Both the position numbers and the translations under genes were made by a program. Under the pieces are notes generated by a model. It did no database searches, was not told where the DNA came from, and saw only the letters and a program-made list of their open reading frames with translations. Shown here one piece after another: positions 1-8,032 of a stretch of DNA of 64,000 bases (the stretch's first letter is position 1; every line of letters begins with the position of its first letter). The stretch is from the NCBI RefSeq assembly GCF_013415115.1, contig NZ_JACCDD010000002.1, forward strand, positions 558,001 through 622,000. The letters run 5' to 3'. The stretch comes from Vreelandella zhaodongensis (GTDB taxonomy: Bacteria > Pseudomonadota > Gammaproteobacteria > Pseudomonadales > Halomonadaceae).

Positions 1-706
1 GACCGATCACGGTCCCTTTAAGCCCTTCGTCGTCCAGACTCTGCTGTAGCGATGATTGAATCTCTCGCATCGCACTACGACGGTTACCCCGCGCGCTAGC
101 CACCGCGCGCTTAATGCGTTCTGCACGCATAGGGTGTATCGCCTGGAAAGAGAGGTCTTCCAGCTCAACACGAATGGTATTGATGCCTAGACGCCCTGCG
201 ATACGGGCATAAATTTCCAGCGTTTCACGGGCAATGCGGCGCTTTTTATCTGGGCGCAGAGCACCTAACGTACGCATGTTATGCAGGCGGTCAGCCAATT
301 TAACAATAATGACGCGGATATCCCGCGACATCGCCAACACCATCTTCTGGAAATTTTCCGCCTGGGCGACGGCTTTGTCTTCAAAAGTGATCTGGGTCAG
401 CTTGGAAACGCCATCCACCAATTCGGCGACAGGTTTATCAAACTGCGCAGACAGGGCTTTTTTTGAGACACCGGTATCTTCAATGACATCATGCAGCATG
501 GCAGCCATCAAACTTTGATGGTCCATGTGCATATTGGCCAGGATATTAGCGACCGCTAATGGGTGAGTGACGTAAGGCTCACCGGAGCGACGGCGTTGGC
601 CGTCATGGGCTTGTTCAGCATAGTAGAAAGCGCGTTTGACCTGCTGTATTTCGTCTGGAGGTAAATAGCCGCCGAGTCGATCGGCCAGGTCATCAATGGT
701 GAACAT
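1..706 (-). CDS. spoT: Bifunctional (p)ppGpp synthetase/hydrolase SpoT, N-terminal part (cut by window edge)
   Basis: About 235 N-terminal residues are visible; the rest lies beyond base 1. SpoT makes and degrades the stringent-response alarmone (p)ppGpp. The visible part is the HD hydrolase domain: the YVTHP histidine near residue 48, the HD pair in LHDVIEDT near residues 72-73, and KLADRLHNMR around residue 145. Retention of these metal-binding residues argues for SpoT rather than RelA, whose HD domain is degenerate in gammaproteobacteria. The ATG is at 706-704. It lies just downstream of rpoZ on the same strand, the usual gmk-rpoZ-spoT order. Family assignment is sure; the synthetase domain cannot be seen. 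Confidence 0.95.
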   Translation of the reverse strand, partial: MFTIDDLADRLGGYLPPDEIQQVKRAFYYAEQAHDGQRRRSGEPYVTHPLAVANILANMHMDHQSLMAAMLHDVIEDTGVSKKALSAQFDKPVAELVDGVSKLTQITFEDKAVAQAENFQKMVLAMSRDIRVIIVKLADRLHNMRTLGALRPDKKRRIARETLEIYARIAGRLGINTIRVELEDLSFQAIHPMRAERIKRAVASARGNRRSAMREIQSSLQQSLDDEGLKGTVIG

Positions 707-754
707 TTACCGCGCCCCTAGTCGCTTCTAAGCCCAGTCTCTCTTTCACAAACC

Positions 755-1015
755 TTAGTCGTCGATATGTGTGGTCGGTGCCATCGCTGGACGCGCACGA
801 ACTGGAGCTTCAACCGGCTCATCTAGCACGGTGTGATTTACTAGGCCAGCGGCAATCTCACGCAGTGCCATAACGGTAGGTTTGTCATTCTCCCAGGGGA
901 GTTGCGCTTCACGGGAGCCACGGGCAAGCTGGCGCGCGCGCTGGGTAGAAATCATCACCAGTTTGAAGCGGTTCTCAACATTTTCCAGACAATCTTCAAC
1001 GGTTACGCGAGCCAT
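755..1015 (-). CDS. rpoZ: RNA polymerase omega subunit
   Basis: An 86-residue omega subunit, which helps assemble and stabilise RNA polymerase beside beta-prime. The N-terminus [17 protein letters not shown] and the [20 protein letters not shown] stretch are typical of RpoZ. A longer reading starting at 1036 is possible, but the start at 1015 is preferred because AGGAAGG lies six bases upstream and the family begins at this Met. The C-terminal tail (about residues 66-86) is Pro/Ala-rich and variable, as in other omega subunits. It sits between gmk and spoT, all read leftward. Confidence 0.97.
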   Translation of the reverse strand: MARVTVEDCLENVENRFKLVMISTQRARQLARGSREAQLPWENDKPTVMALREIAAGLVNHTVLDEPVEAPVRARPAMAPTTHIDD

Positions 1016-1102
1016 GGGGCCTTCCTGTAATGACAACGCTGGGCCAGCGTTGTGGTGAAACGCCGCTGACCCAGCAAAAAAGTGGTAATGGAACCTGCTA
1101 GA

Positions 1103-1750
<648 letters not shown>

Positions 1751-1920
1751 TTAGCAAAAATAGTTAGCAACAAACAGTTGGCGAAAAAAATAGTGGACGA
1801 GTAGTTGGCCAAGGCCAGTAAGACAACCGGCGTACATACTGCCATATAAAACGTTGCGCGCAGTATCGCACACACATGCCATGGACTGTAGCGTTTCGAC
1901 GCAGTCACCAGGAGCTCACT

Positions 1921-2616
1921 ATGCGCAGTGTTATCGTTATTTTATGCTTAATTGCCTTAGGAGTAGCGCTACAAAAAGGACTCATTGAGATCCCCCGCCA
2001 CTGGGCTCCCTGGGCACCGCTCTATATCGACGACCCAGTGACACCCATTACTCAGATAAAACTCAAGCGCCTAAACAATGATCCAGAAGCCTGCCTAGCA
2101 GCACTGGACACCGTGCCAGAGGGAGAGCTTCATTACACACCGTTAGCAGATTACTCGCCAACCGAAAGCTGTCCGCTCACCAATATTGTCCGCATGCAGT
2201 CTAGCAGCGTTCGCTTCAATCAAAGCTTTGTGGCCACCTGCCCATTAGCACTGTCATGGGTGATGTACGAGCGTCACGCCCTACAACCTGCCGCCCAGGA
2301 GATCATGGGCAGTCGTGTGGCACAGGTAAATCACGTTGGCAGCTTTGCCTGCCGTAACGTCTATGGCCGAGAAACAGGCAGACGCAGTGAACACGCCACC
2401 GCTGAAGCGTTAGATGTAGCGGGGTTCCAGTTCGAAAACGGCCAACGCATTACGCTGATCGATCACTGGGATGATGAAGGCGAAACGGGAGAGTTCTTAA
2501 GAGCGGCCAGAGATGGTGCCTGCAACACCTTTGGCAATGTGCTAGGCCCAGACTATAACGCCGCACATGCCGATCATTTTCACCTGGGCATGCGCGGTTT
2601 TAGGCTTTGTCGTTAA
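1921..2616 (+). CDS. Extensin-like C-terminal domain protein (putative exported peptidase-like)
   Basis: A 231-residue protein with a hydrophobic N-terminal segment (about residues 3-16: signal anchor or signal peptide). The C-terminal two thirds match the bacterial extensin-like domain: SEHATAEALDVAGF around residue 160 and HADHFHLG near the C-terminus, a His/Asp arrangement resembling D-Ala-D-Ala carboxypeptidase/VanY-like metallopeptidases. Several Cys residues suggest a disulfide-bonded periplasmic protein. A role in cell-wall processing is plausible but unproven for this family. The start at 1921 is chosen over an in-frame ATG at 1876 because AGGAG lies seven to eight bases upstream and the hydrophobic segment then sits at the N-terminus. 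Confidence 0.8.
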   Translation: MRSVIVILCLIALGVALQKGLIEIPRHWAPWAPLYIDDPVTPITQIKLKRLNNDPEACLAALDTVPEGELHYTPLADYSPTESCPLTNIVRMQSSSVRFNQSFVATCPLALSWVMYERHALQPAAQEIMGSRVAQVNHVGSFACRNVYGRETGRRSEHATAEALDVAGFQFENGQRITLIDHWDDEGETGEFLRAARDGACNTFGNVLGPDYNAAHADHFHLGMRGFRLCR

Positions 2617-2686
2617 ACCTCGGGTTAGTTATAACCCTCAGCAGTCTGGAAGGTGCGTTTTAAATTGTTAAAGAAGCGAGACGTTC

Positions 2687-3298
2687 ATGACACTAGATAC
2701 TATTGAGCACGCCATGGCGGCACTCACCGAGGCCGACCCAGATATCGCCCGTGCCTACCCACTCGTTGGCGCGCCCGCACCGCGCCAACGCGACCCCGGC
2801 TTCGCCACGTTTTTTAGCACGATTGTTAGCCAGCAAATTTCGACGGAAGCAGCCCGCGCCATTATGAGCCGTGTGAAGGCACTGCTGCCCGAATTGAATG
2901 CAAAGGCGGTGATGGATATTGAAGAGCAGGCGCTTCGAGATGCAGGGCTTTCCTGGCGCAAAGTTGAGTATGCCAAAGGGCTAGCGGAAGCCGAGCTTGC
3001 AGGCACGTTCAGCGCCGACGGGCTGGAATTGTTGAGCGATGGCGAAGCGATTGCCGCCATCACTCAACTGCGTGGCTTTGGCCGCTGGAGCGCCGAAATT
3101 TACCTGATGTTTTCGCTCCAGCGCGCGGATATATTTCCGGCCGACGACCTTGCCTTACGCGTAGCGCTTGGCCGCCTAAAGAAGCTGGAAGACAAACCCA
3201 CGCCTAAACAGGCTCGCCAGTTAATCGAACACTGGGCTCCCTGGCGCAGCGTGGGTTCGCTGTTTCTATGGCACTACTACCGAGGAGAGCCGCTTTAA
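2687..3298 (+). CDS. DNA-3-methyladenine glycosylase II-like (HhH-GPD family)
   Basis: A 203-residue HhH-GPD DNA glycosylase that would excise alkylated bases in base excision repair. The helix-hairpin-helix motif [13 protein letters not shown] is at residues 128-140, followed by the catalytic-aspartate region IFPADDLAL (residues 149-157). IVSQQIS at 46-52 is also characteristic. It is shorter than E. coli AlkA (about 280) because it lacks the N-terminal domain, as in the short AlkA-like group. Its 3' end overlaps the end of the convergent aqpZ by four bases. The family is clear; exact substrate range is not. Confidence 0.9.
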   Translation: MTLDTIEHAMAALTEADPDIARAYPLVGAPAPRQRDPGFATFFSTIVSQQISTEAARAIMSRVKALLPELNAKAVMDIEEQALRDAGLSWRKVEYAKGLAEAELAGTFSADGLELLSDGEAIAAITQLRGFGRWSAEIYLMFSLQRADIFPADDLALRVALGRLKKLEDKPTPKQARQLIEHWAPWRSVGSLFLWHYYRGEPL

Positions 3299-4044
3299 GG
3301 AACAGCCTTACCCGTTAGATCATCGTCATGATCAGAAGGTGATGGCGGCGCGATGAGTGCCTCAGGCTGAGCGATAAAGCGATAAGCTAATGCCCCTAAC
3401 GCCGCGCCGATCATCGGTGCTACCCAGAACAGCCATAGCTGCGCCGTCGCCCAATCCCCCACGTACAGAGCAACGCCCGTACTACGTGCCGGATTCACCG
3501 AAGTATTGGTAACCGGAATGCTGATTAGGTGAATAAGCGTTAAGCCCAAACCAATCGCCAAAGGCGCAAAGCCTGCCGGTGCGCGACCGTCGGTTGCCCC
3601 CATAATGATAAAGATAAACATCATGGTCATCACAACCTCAACCAGTAACGCCGCCGTCATACTGTAGCCACCGGGTGAATGCTCACCATACCCATTGGAG
3701 GCAAACCCGGCCGATACATCAAACCCCGCCTGACCACTGGCAATGAGATACAGTACGCCGCCAGCAACAATAGCACCCAGCACTTGCGCGCCGATATAGT
3801 AAGGCAACTCTTTAGCTGGAAAGCGCCCACCCACCCAAAGCCCTACTGATACCGCAGGGTTTAAATGGCAGCCCGAAATATGCCCAATCGCATATGCCAT
3901 CGTGACAACCGTTAAACCAAACGCCAGCGATACTCCTAACAGACCAATACCTACGTCTGGATAAGCCGCTGCCAACACCGCACTGCCACACCCTCCCAAC
4001 ACTAACCAAAACGTACCGATTAGCTCCGCTGCATATTTTTTCAC
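3295..4044 (-). CDS. aqpZ: Aquaporin Z (water channel)
   Basis: A 249-residue MIP-family inner-membrane channel with six membrane segments. Both NPA boxes are visible: HLNPAVS near residue 60 and SVNPARSTG near residue 183; the Arg after the second NPA and the upstream His in LIHLISIP are selectivity-filter residues typical of water-specific AqpZ. The start is GTG at 4044: AAGGAGAGG lies six bases upstream and the product then begins like other AqpZ proteins ([20 protein letters not shown]). A longer in-frame reading from 4089 would add 15 unrelated residues. Rapid water flux is a sensible trait in a halophile, but this gene lies in an accessory block. Confidence 0.96.
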   Translation of the reverse strand: MKKYAAELIGTFWLVLGGCGSAVLAAAYPDVGIGLLGVSLAFGLTVVTMAYAIGHISGCHLNPAVSVGLWVGGRFPAKELPYYIGAQVLGAIVAGGVLYLIASGQAGFDVSAGFASNGYGEHSPGGYSMTAALLVEVVMTMMFIFIIMGATDGRAPAGFAPLAIGLGLTLIHLISIPVTNTSVNPARSTGVALYVGDWATAQLWLFWVAPMIGAALGALAYRFIAQPEALIAPPSPSDHDDDLTGKAVP

Positions 4045-4573
4045 AACCCTCTCCTTAGTGCCCGCGCACCATTGGGAATACCGCGCCACCTAACCCAGCA
4101 CCGTTATGGCCACCTGTTGTTCACGCAGTAATGCACGCACTCAGGGCACGGTATTTTTTAATTAGTTAAGAAGAAAACAGTTTTTAACCGCTCTGTTTTA
4201 ACAACCGACTTTTAATAACCCGCACGTTTAAAACCAAGCTCTTAAAAAAGCTATTGAAAAGCCCTTAAAACCTGGCTAGTAAAGGCCCGAATCAGAAAAA
4301 GTGTTAAATTTTATTATGGATAACTCAGTGTGAAGCACATTTAACCGAGCACCTATAATATAGCTCAGCTTTTATATACCAGCCTCAAAAAACGGGCAAC
4401 TAAATATCACAAGAAGCCTAAAAATAAACAGTAAGAAACACTTTGCGTGTTAACCACCCGTAATAAAAAAGCATGAAAATATTGAATCGCTAAAAATCAT
4501 TTCTTAAATACCATGCTTTTTAACGCTTTAATTCAAACTATAAAGGAAGCATTAACACTACTCACCACGTCTG
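4045..4573. other. AT-rich intergenic region upstream of aqpZ
   Basis: About 530 bases with no supported gene, much richer in A+T than the flanks. It must contain the aqpZ promoter. From 4170 to 4270 the sequence shows a loose recurrence of TTTTAA followed by ACC. A perfect 10-bp inverted repeat, AAAAAGCATG at 4466-4475 and CATGCTTTTT at 4512-4521, flanks a 36-base spacer; it could act in termination downstream of the phosphatase gene, but the loop is long. Confidence 0.5.
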
Positions 4574-5131
4574 CTAATCACTCAACCGCCCCACCACCTG
4601 AAACGAACCAGCCAATGGGCGCACGACGATCATTTCGCCTGAGCTAACTGCGCCGCCTGCCAGCGCCGTAATATTAACCTGATGGGTCACCAGCAATAAA
4701 TTGCCTGGACTCTGCCAAGCAGTAATCTGTTCACGCGCCGTCTGCGTGCGAGCATCTCGCTCGCTGCGCTGGCGAAAAAACGAATCTAACCATGGGGTTG
4801 GCTCCACGCGGCCCAACGCCATCAGCTCAGCGGTTTCCAGCGCTCGACACCAGCGAGACGAATACACCGCGGCAATGGGCACATCCCGCTCACGAAACGA
4901 CCGTCCAATGGCCTCAGCCTGAGCACGCCCCTGGGCTGAAAGGTTGCGCTGGGTGCCACATTGAGAAAGCTCAAACCCAGCCGGATCGCCAATGCCTGGG
5001 GCCAACGCATGACGCATCAAAATCACCAAACCACCCTCCTGCAGCGCCTGCCAGGTTGATTCGTTTGCCTGGGCCGAGGCCGACAACACACCAAGCAGCA
5101 GGACTAACGTGAAGTGGCGTAGGATAGGCAT
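4574..5131 (-). CDS. Periplasmic histidine phosphatase superfamily protein
   Basis: A 185-residue protein with a signal peptide (about residues 1-22, cleavage after SASAQA). The mature part has histidine-phosphatase signatures: LMRHALAPG with the catalytic RH pair at residues 40-41, VYSSRWCRALETA supplying the second Arg, and a late His in LLLVTHQVN. Members hydrolyse phosphate esters or phosphohistidine; the exported location argues for a small-molecule or polyphosphate-type substrate rather than cytoplasmic SixA activity. It stands alone between AT-rich gaps. The substrate is unknown. Confidence 0.85.
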   Translation of the reverse strand: MPILRHFTLVLLLGVLSASAQANESTWQALQEGGLVILMRHALAPGIGDPAGFELSQCGTQRNLSAQGRAQAEAIGRSFRERDVPIAAVYSSRWCRALETAELMALGRVEPTPWLDSFFRQRSERDARTQTAREQITAWQSPGNLLLVTHQVNITALAGGAVSSGEMIVVRPLAGSFQVVGRLSD

Positions 5132-5284
5132 GAGGGCGTCCTCTAATCAGTATGAGCAGACAACAATGCTGCGGGCCTCACAGCCTTTCGATGCAGCTGA
5201 TATTTATCCCACCATTTAAATCGGCAAAATTTGATATTGTTAGACATAAGCCAGCTGTAATTACTCTATGACGCCAAGGGTAAG

Positions 5285-5586
5285 CCTATAACCGAGCAGA
5301 GCCCAATCGCTTTTAGTCACCTTGTGAGCGCCATTACCCAACAGCTACAGCAGCTCTCACAACAGCTTACCGAGCGGCTGGACAAAGGCTTTGATGTCAC
5401 CAACCTACGCAATATGCACCAGTTTTATCAAAGCTTTTTTATCAAAGCTTTCCAAAACGGAACGCAGTGCATACCGAATTGAGCTGGACCCACTATCGCA
5501 CCCTTCTGCGAATAGAAAATACCCAAGCCCTCGACGGGTATTTGCAAAGGCGATCAACCAAAGCTGCAGAGCTAGTGCATAGATAG
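5285..5586 (+). pseudogene. Broken fragment of YhcG-type (DUF1016) PD-(D/E)XK nuclease, N-terminal domain
   Basis: In one frame the sequence encodes ITQQLQQLSQQLTERLDKGF followed by NLRNMHQFYQSF, and in another TELSWTHYRTLLRIENTQAL; together these are the consecutive conserved blocks of the DUF1016 N-terminal domain. The frames are separated by a perfect 14-bp tandem duplication (5423-5436 and 5437-5450, unit TTTTATCAAAGCTT). Removing one unit restores a single frame from the first block to a stop at 5584-5586. The nuclease half is absent, so the gene is also truncated at its 3' side. Its beginning also looks shortened relative to the family. Confidence 0.75.
5423..5450 (+). repeat. 14-bp perfect tandem duplication
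   Basis: Two adjacent identical copies of TTTTATCAAAGCTT. The extra copy is not a multiple of three and breaks the frame of the YhcG-like fragment, so it looks like the inactivating event or an early one. Confidence 0.9.
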
Positions 5587-5629
5587 GACTATATTCCCAT
5601 AATTCAATAAAAAAATGGGAATATAGTCC
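5586..5629. promoter_or_regulatory. 15-bp perfect inverted repeat upstream of hipB-like gene (probable operator)
   Basis: GGACTATATTCCCAT (5586-5600) and its exact reverse complement ATGGGAATATAGTCC (5615-5629) flank a 14-base AT-rich spacer, ending 16 bases before the repressor ATG. HipB-type antitoxins repress their own operons through paired palindromic sites, so autoregulation is the natural reading. There is no U-tract following it that would make it a convincing terminator. Confidence 0.7.
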
Positions 5630-5645
5630 CTTCCTTGGTGATTGT

Positions 5646-5903
5646 ATGGCAAAGCGAGACTTACACCGTGTGCTGTTTCCAAAGCAGCGCAAAATTCTCA
5701 CTCATTTTGGGGAGGATTTGTTGCTAGCGATGAAGCGACGAGGATTGACCAAAAAAGTGCTCTGCGAGCGAACAGGTTTTGATCATAAAACCGTGAACAA
5801 GGTGTTTGCTGGCGATCCTGGTGTGGCAATTGGTACCTATTTGAAAATTATGGCTGTGTTGGGCATGGAAAGTAACTTCTCTGAAGTGGCTGCACATGAC
5901 TAG
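5646..5903 (+). CDS. HipB-like HTH (Xre-family) antitoxin/repressor
   Basis: An 85-residue protein with an Xre-type helix-turn-helix: LLAMKRRGLTKKVLCERTGF followed by DHKTVNKVFAGDPGVAIGTYLKIMAVLG, the arrangement seen in antitoxins partnered with HipA kinases. It starts just after a perfect palindrome that is probably its operator and is followed after 44 bases by a HipA N-terminal fragment. It appears intact, so it may be an orphan repressor or antitoxin left after toxin decay. The RBS is weak (GGTG). Confidence 0.75.
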   Translation: MAKRDLHRVLFPKQRKILTHFGEDLLLAMKRRGLTKKVLCERTGFDHKTVNKVFAGDPGVAIGTYLKIMAVLGMESNFSEVAAHD

Positions 5904-5947
5904 CTAGGCATCAAACTGCAAAACATCAAACTTCTGGAAGGTTCAAA

Positions 5948-6154
5948 ATGAGCCGTGAGTTGGTAGAGGTTTATGCGGATTGGCATCCCATTGAGCAACC
6001 ATTATTAATTGGTCAGTTGGCTTATAGTGATTCTAGTCGTGGCGGCGTATTTAGCTTTTCCTATGACAACGCTTTTTTAAAATCACCCTACTGTTTGCAA
6101 ATTGCCCCCTTGCTCACTCTGCATGCAGGGGAGCCTATAACTTTACGTCGATAG
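5948..6154 (+). pseudogene. Truncated HipA-like toxin, N-terminal domain only
   Basis: 68 residues match the beginning of HipA family kinases: a start MSRELVEVYADW, then LLIGQLAYSD, then GGVFSFSYDNAFLKS, then PLLTLHAGEP. HipA proteins are about 400 residues and carry the kinase active site in the missing C-terminal part, so this cannot be an active kinase. It follows the HipB-like gene directly with a good RBS (GGAAGG). Nothing recognisable as the rest of HipA continues after the stop in any frame. Confidence 0.7.
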
Positions 6155-6492
6155 CATCGATGTAAACCAAGATTTCTCAGAGCCGCAGCGCATTATTAAC
6201 TTGTCCACTGCACCATTAAAGCATTGATGACCAGTGGTGATTTCCGCACTCCATTCTTATTGGATCCCGTATCGTGGCTTCGTTGAGCGATATCTATCGA
6301 TAGATTGAAGCCCACCACCGTGCGAGTGTTGGTTACGAGCGTGAAGCCAACCCACCTGATAATACCGCCCCAGTACCTTCTGGCCATGTCGTTTTAACAG
6401 GAAAATTCACTTGCTCAATTATCACCAGTTGATAAGATATCCGTCCTATGTATATGTGTACAGTTTTTAACAAACTAGCCAAAGAGAGCGTC
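6155..6492. other. Intergenic remnant between hip fragment and restriction operon
   Basis: About 340 bases with no supported gene. Reading in frame around 6230-6420 gives short stop-interrupted peptides without recognisable domains, consistent with decayed sequence. The last part, before 6493, should hold the promoter of the restriction-modification operon; no clear -35/-10 pair is claimed. An in-frame ATG at 6448 could extend the regulator by 15 residues. Confidence 0.45.
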
Positions 6493-6825
6493 ATGGAAAG
6501 CACAGGACAAAAGCGCTGTGTGATTGGCATACGCGGCCAAACACCCGACCCAGATTACCCAGTAGATATTTGGTTTGACTCACTAAAATCAATCGCCAAC
6601 GTGCTGTCTAAAGAAAACCAACACTTATTAAAAGTGATCGCTGAACAGCAGCCACAGTCAGTCACCGAGCTAGCCGAACTGACAGGTCGGGCGGTAAGTA
6701 ATGTATCGAGAACGCTGAAGACTTTAGGAAAATACAATCTGGTAGAGATGCAGAGCGCAAAAAAAATGCTTTGCCCTAAAACCACCCATCAAGATTTTTT
6801 AGTCGTAGTGAATGATGAAAAATAG
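6493..6825 (+). CDS. Winged-helix HTH regulator of the restriction-modification operon
   Basis: A 110-residue protein. IWFDSLKSIANVLSKENQHL is followed by LLKVIAEQQPQSVTELAELT and a recognition-helix region AVSNVSRTLKTLGKYNLVEM, the layout of MarR/ArsR-like winged helices that often act as local transcriptional controllers. Its end overlaps the methyltransferase start by 14 bases, so it is translationally linked to the operon and probably acts as a controller that times methylase and nuclease expression; that function is inference. The start at 6493 is chosen from AAGAGAG upstream; an ATG at 6448 is the alternative. Confidence 0.75.
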   Translation: MESTGQKRCVIGIRGQTPDPDYPVDIWFDSLKSIANVLSKENQHLLKVIAEQQPQSVTELAELTGRAVSNVSRTLKTLGKYNLVEMQSAKKMLCPKTTHQDFLVVVNDEK

Positions 6826-8032
6826 ATCCAAGGCCCTCCAACAAGCAGAAGAGCTCATCAAACCATTAGCGCTTTCTCATGTGCCCCAAGAAAGCGACGT
6901 TGATGCGGTTATTGACCAGTGGTTGCATGCACTCGCAACTGATAGTCAATTTTATTGCAATCCCACGTTGGCTGAGCCAAAGAAGCTCAAAGAAAAAACT
7001 TTATCACTTTTGCAAGAGAAAAACTTGTTCTTATCGAGGGAATCATTTTTTGACGAAGTATTCAGCGGTTTAAAGTTGAAGCCCGACCTGGATGCAAAGT
7101 TTAGATTTATTGATCTTTTTGCTGGAATTGGCGGTGTTAGGCTAGGATTTCAACACAACGGGGGCGCTTGTGTTTTCTCTTCGGAATATGATAAGTCCGC
7201 TCAAAAAACATACAAGGTCAATCATGGTGAGTTTCCATTTGGCGATATAACAAAAATAGATGAAGAGGGAATACCTGAGCACGATGTTTTACTAGCTGGC
7301 TTCCCTTGCCAGCCATTTTCAAATGCAGGAGTATCGGCTAGAAACTCTGTTGGCAAGAAACATGGTTTTCTTTGTGATACTCAAGGCACTCTTTTTTTTG
7401 ATGTAATGCGTATTATTGATTCCAAAAAGCCGAAAATAGTCTTCCTTGAAAATGTTAGAAACTTAGAAAGGCATGACAAAGGTCGCACTTTTCAGACAAT
7501 AAAAGAAACTATCGAGAAGAGTGGCTATAATTTTTATTACAAAGTAATTGACTCTAGTTCAGTTGTTCCTCAGAGAAGAGTTCGTTGTTATATGGTGGCC
7601 ATACGGTCTGATATATCAGTTGAATTCTGTTTTCCAGATTTTCATGGTGAGCCGAAACCCCTTAGCTTGATACTTGAAAATGAAGTTGATGATATATATA
7701 CAATATCTGATAGGCTATGGCTTGGCCATATGAATAGAACAAAGAGAAATATAGAGCGAGGGACCGGTTTTACGGCTCATACCGCTGATCTTGACAAACC
7801 CTCTAACACAATAGTGGCTCGCTATGGTAAAGATGGGAAAGAGTGCTTAATCCCTCAGAAAAATAAAAACCCAAGACTCCTTACTCCAAGAGAATGCGCC
7901 AGACTCCAAGGATTCCCTGAATGCTTTATCGTACCTAAATCTCGAACACCTGCGTACAAACAATTCGGTAACTCTGTAGTTGTTCCAATCATCGAGGAAA
8001 TAGCTAAAAAGATTATAAGGGATGCCCTATGA
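6812..8032 (+). CDS. DNA (cytosine-5) methyltransferase
   Basis: A 406-residue m5C methyltransferase that would protect host DNA against the adjacent nuclease. Ordered motifs are complete: motif I FAGIGG (103-108), motif IV with catalytic Cys in GFPCQPFSNAG, motif VI ENVRN, motif VIII QRRVRCY, then a target-recognition region, motif IX RLLTPRECARLQGFP and motif X GNSVVVP. An extra N-terminal 95 residues resemble those of stand-alone Dcm-like enzymes with helical leaders. The gene is AT-rich relative to the housekeeping flanks. It overlaps the regulator upstream and the McrB-like gene downstream (ATGA). The target sequence cannot be deduced by eye. Confidence 0.93.
   Translation: MMKNRSKALQQAEELIKPLALSHVPQESDVDAVIDQWLHALATDSQFYCNPTLAEPKKLKEKTLSLLQEKNLFLSRESFFDEVFSGLKLKPDLDAKFRFIDLFAGIGGVRLGFQHNGGACVFSSEYDKSAQKTYKVNHGEFPFGDITKIDEEGIPEHDVLLAGFPCQPFSNAGVSARNSVGKKHGFLCDTQGTLFFDVMRIIDSKKPKIVFLENVRNLERHDKGRTFQTIKETIEKSGYNFYYKVIDSSSVVPQRRVRCYMVAIRSDISVEFCFPDFHGEPKPLSLILENEVDDIYTISDRLWLGHMNRTKRNIERGTGFTAHTADLDKPSNTIVARYGKDGKECLIPQKNKNPRLLTPRECARLQGFPECFIVPKSRTPAYKQFGNSVVVPIIEEIAKKIIRDAL

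Noticed and set aside
5405-5701. Minus-strand open frame across the YhcG remnant and hipB start
   Set aside because: It runs antisense through the DUF1016 fragment, the operator palindrome and the hipB start, with no recognisable domain.
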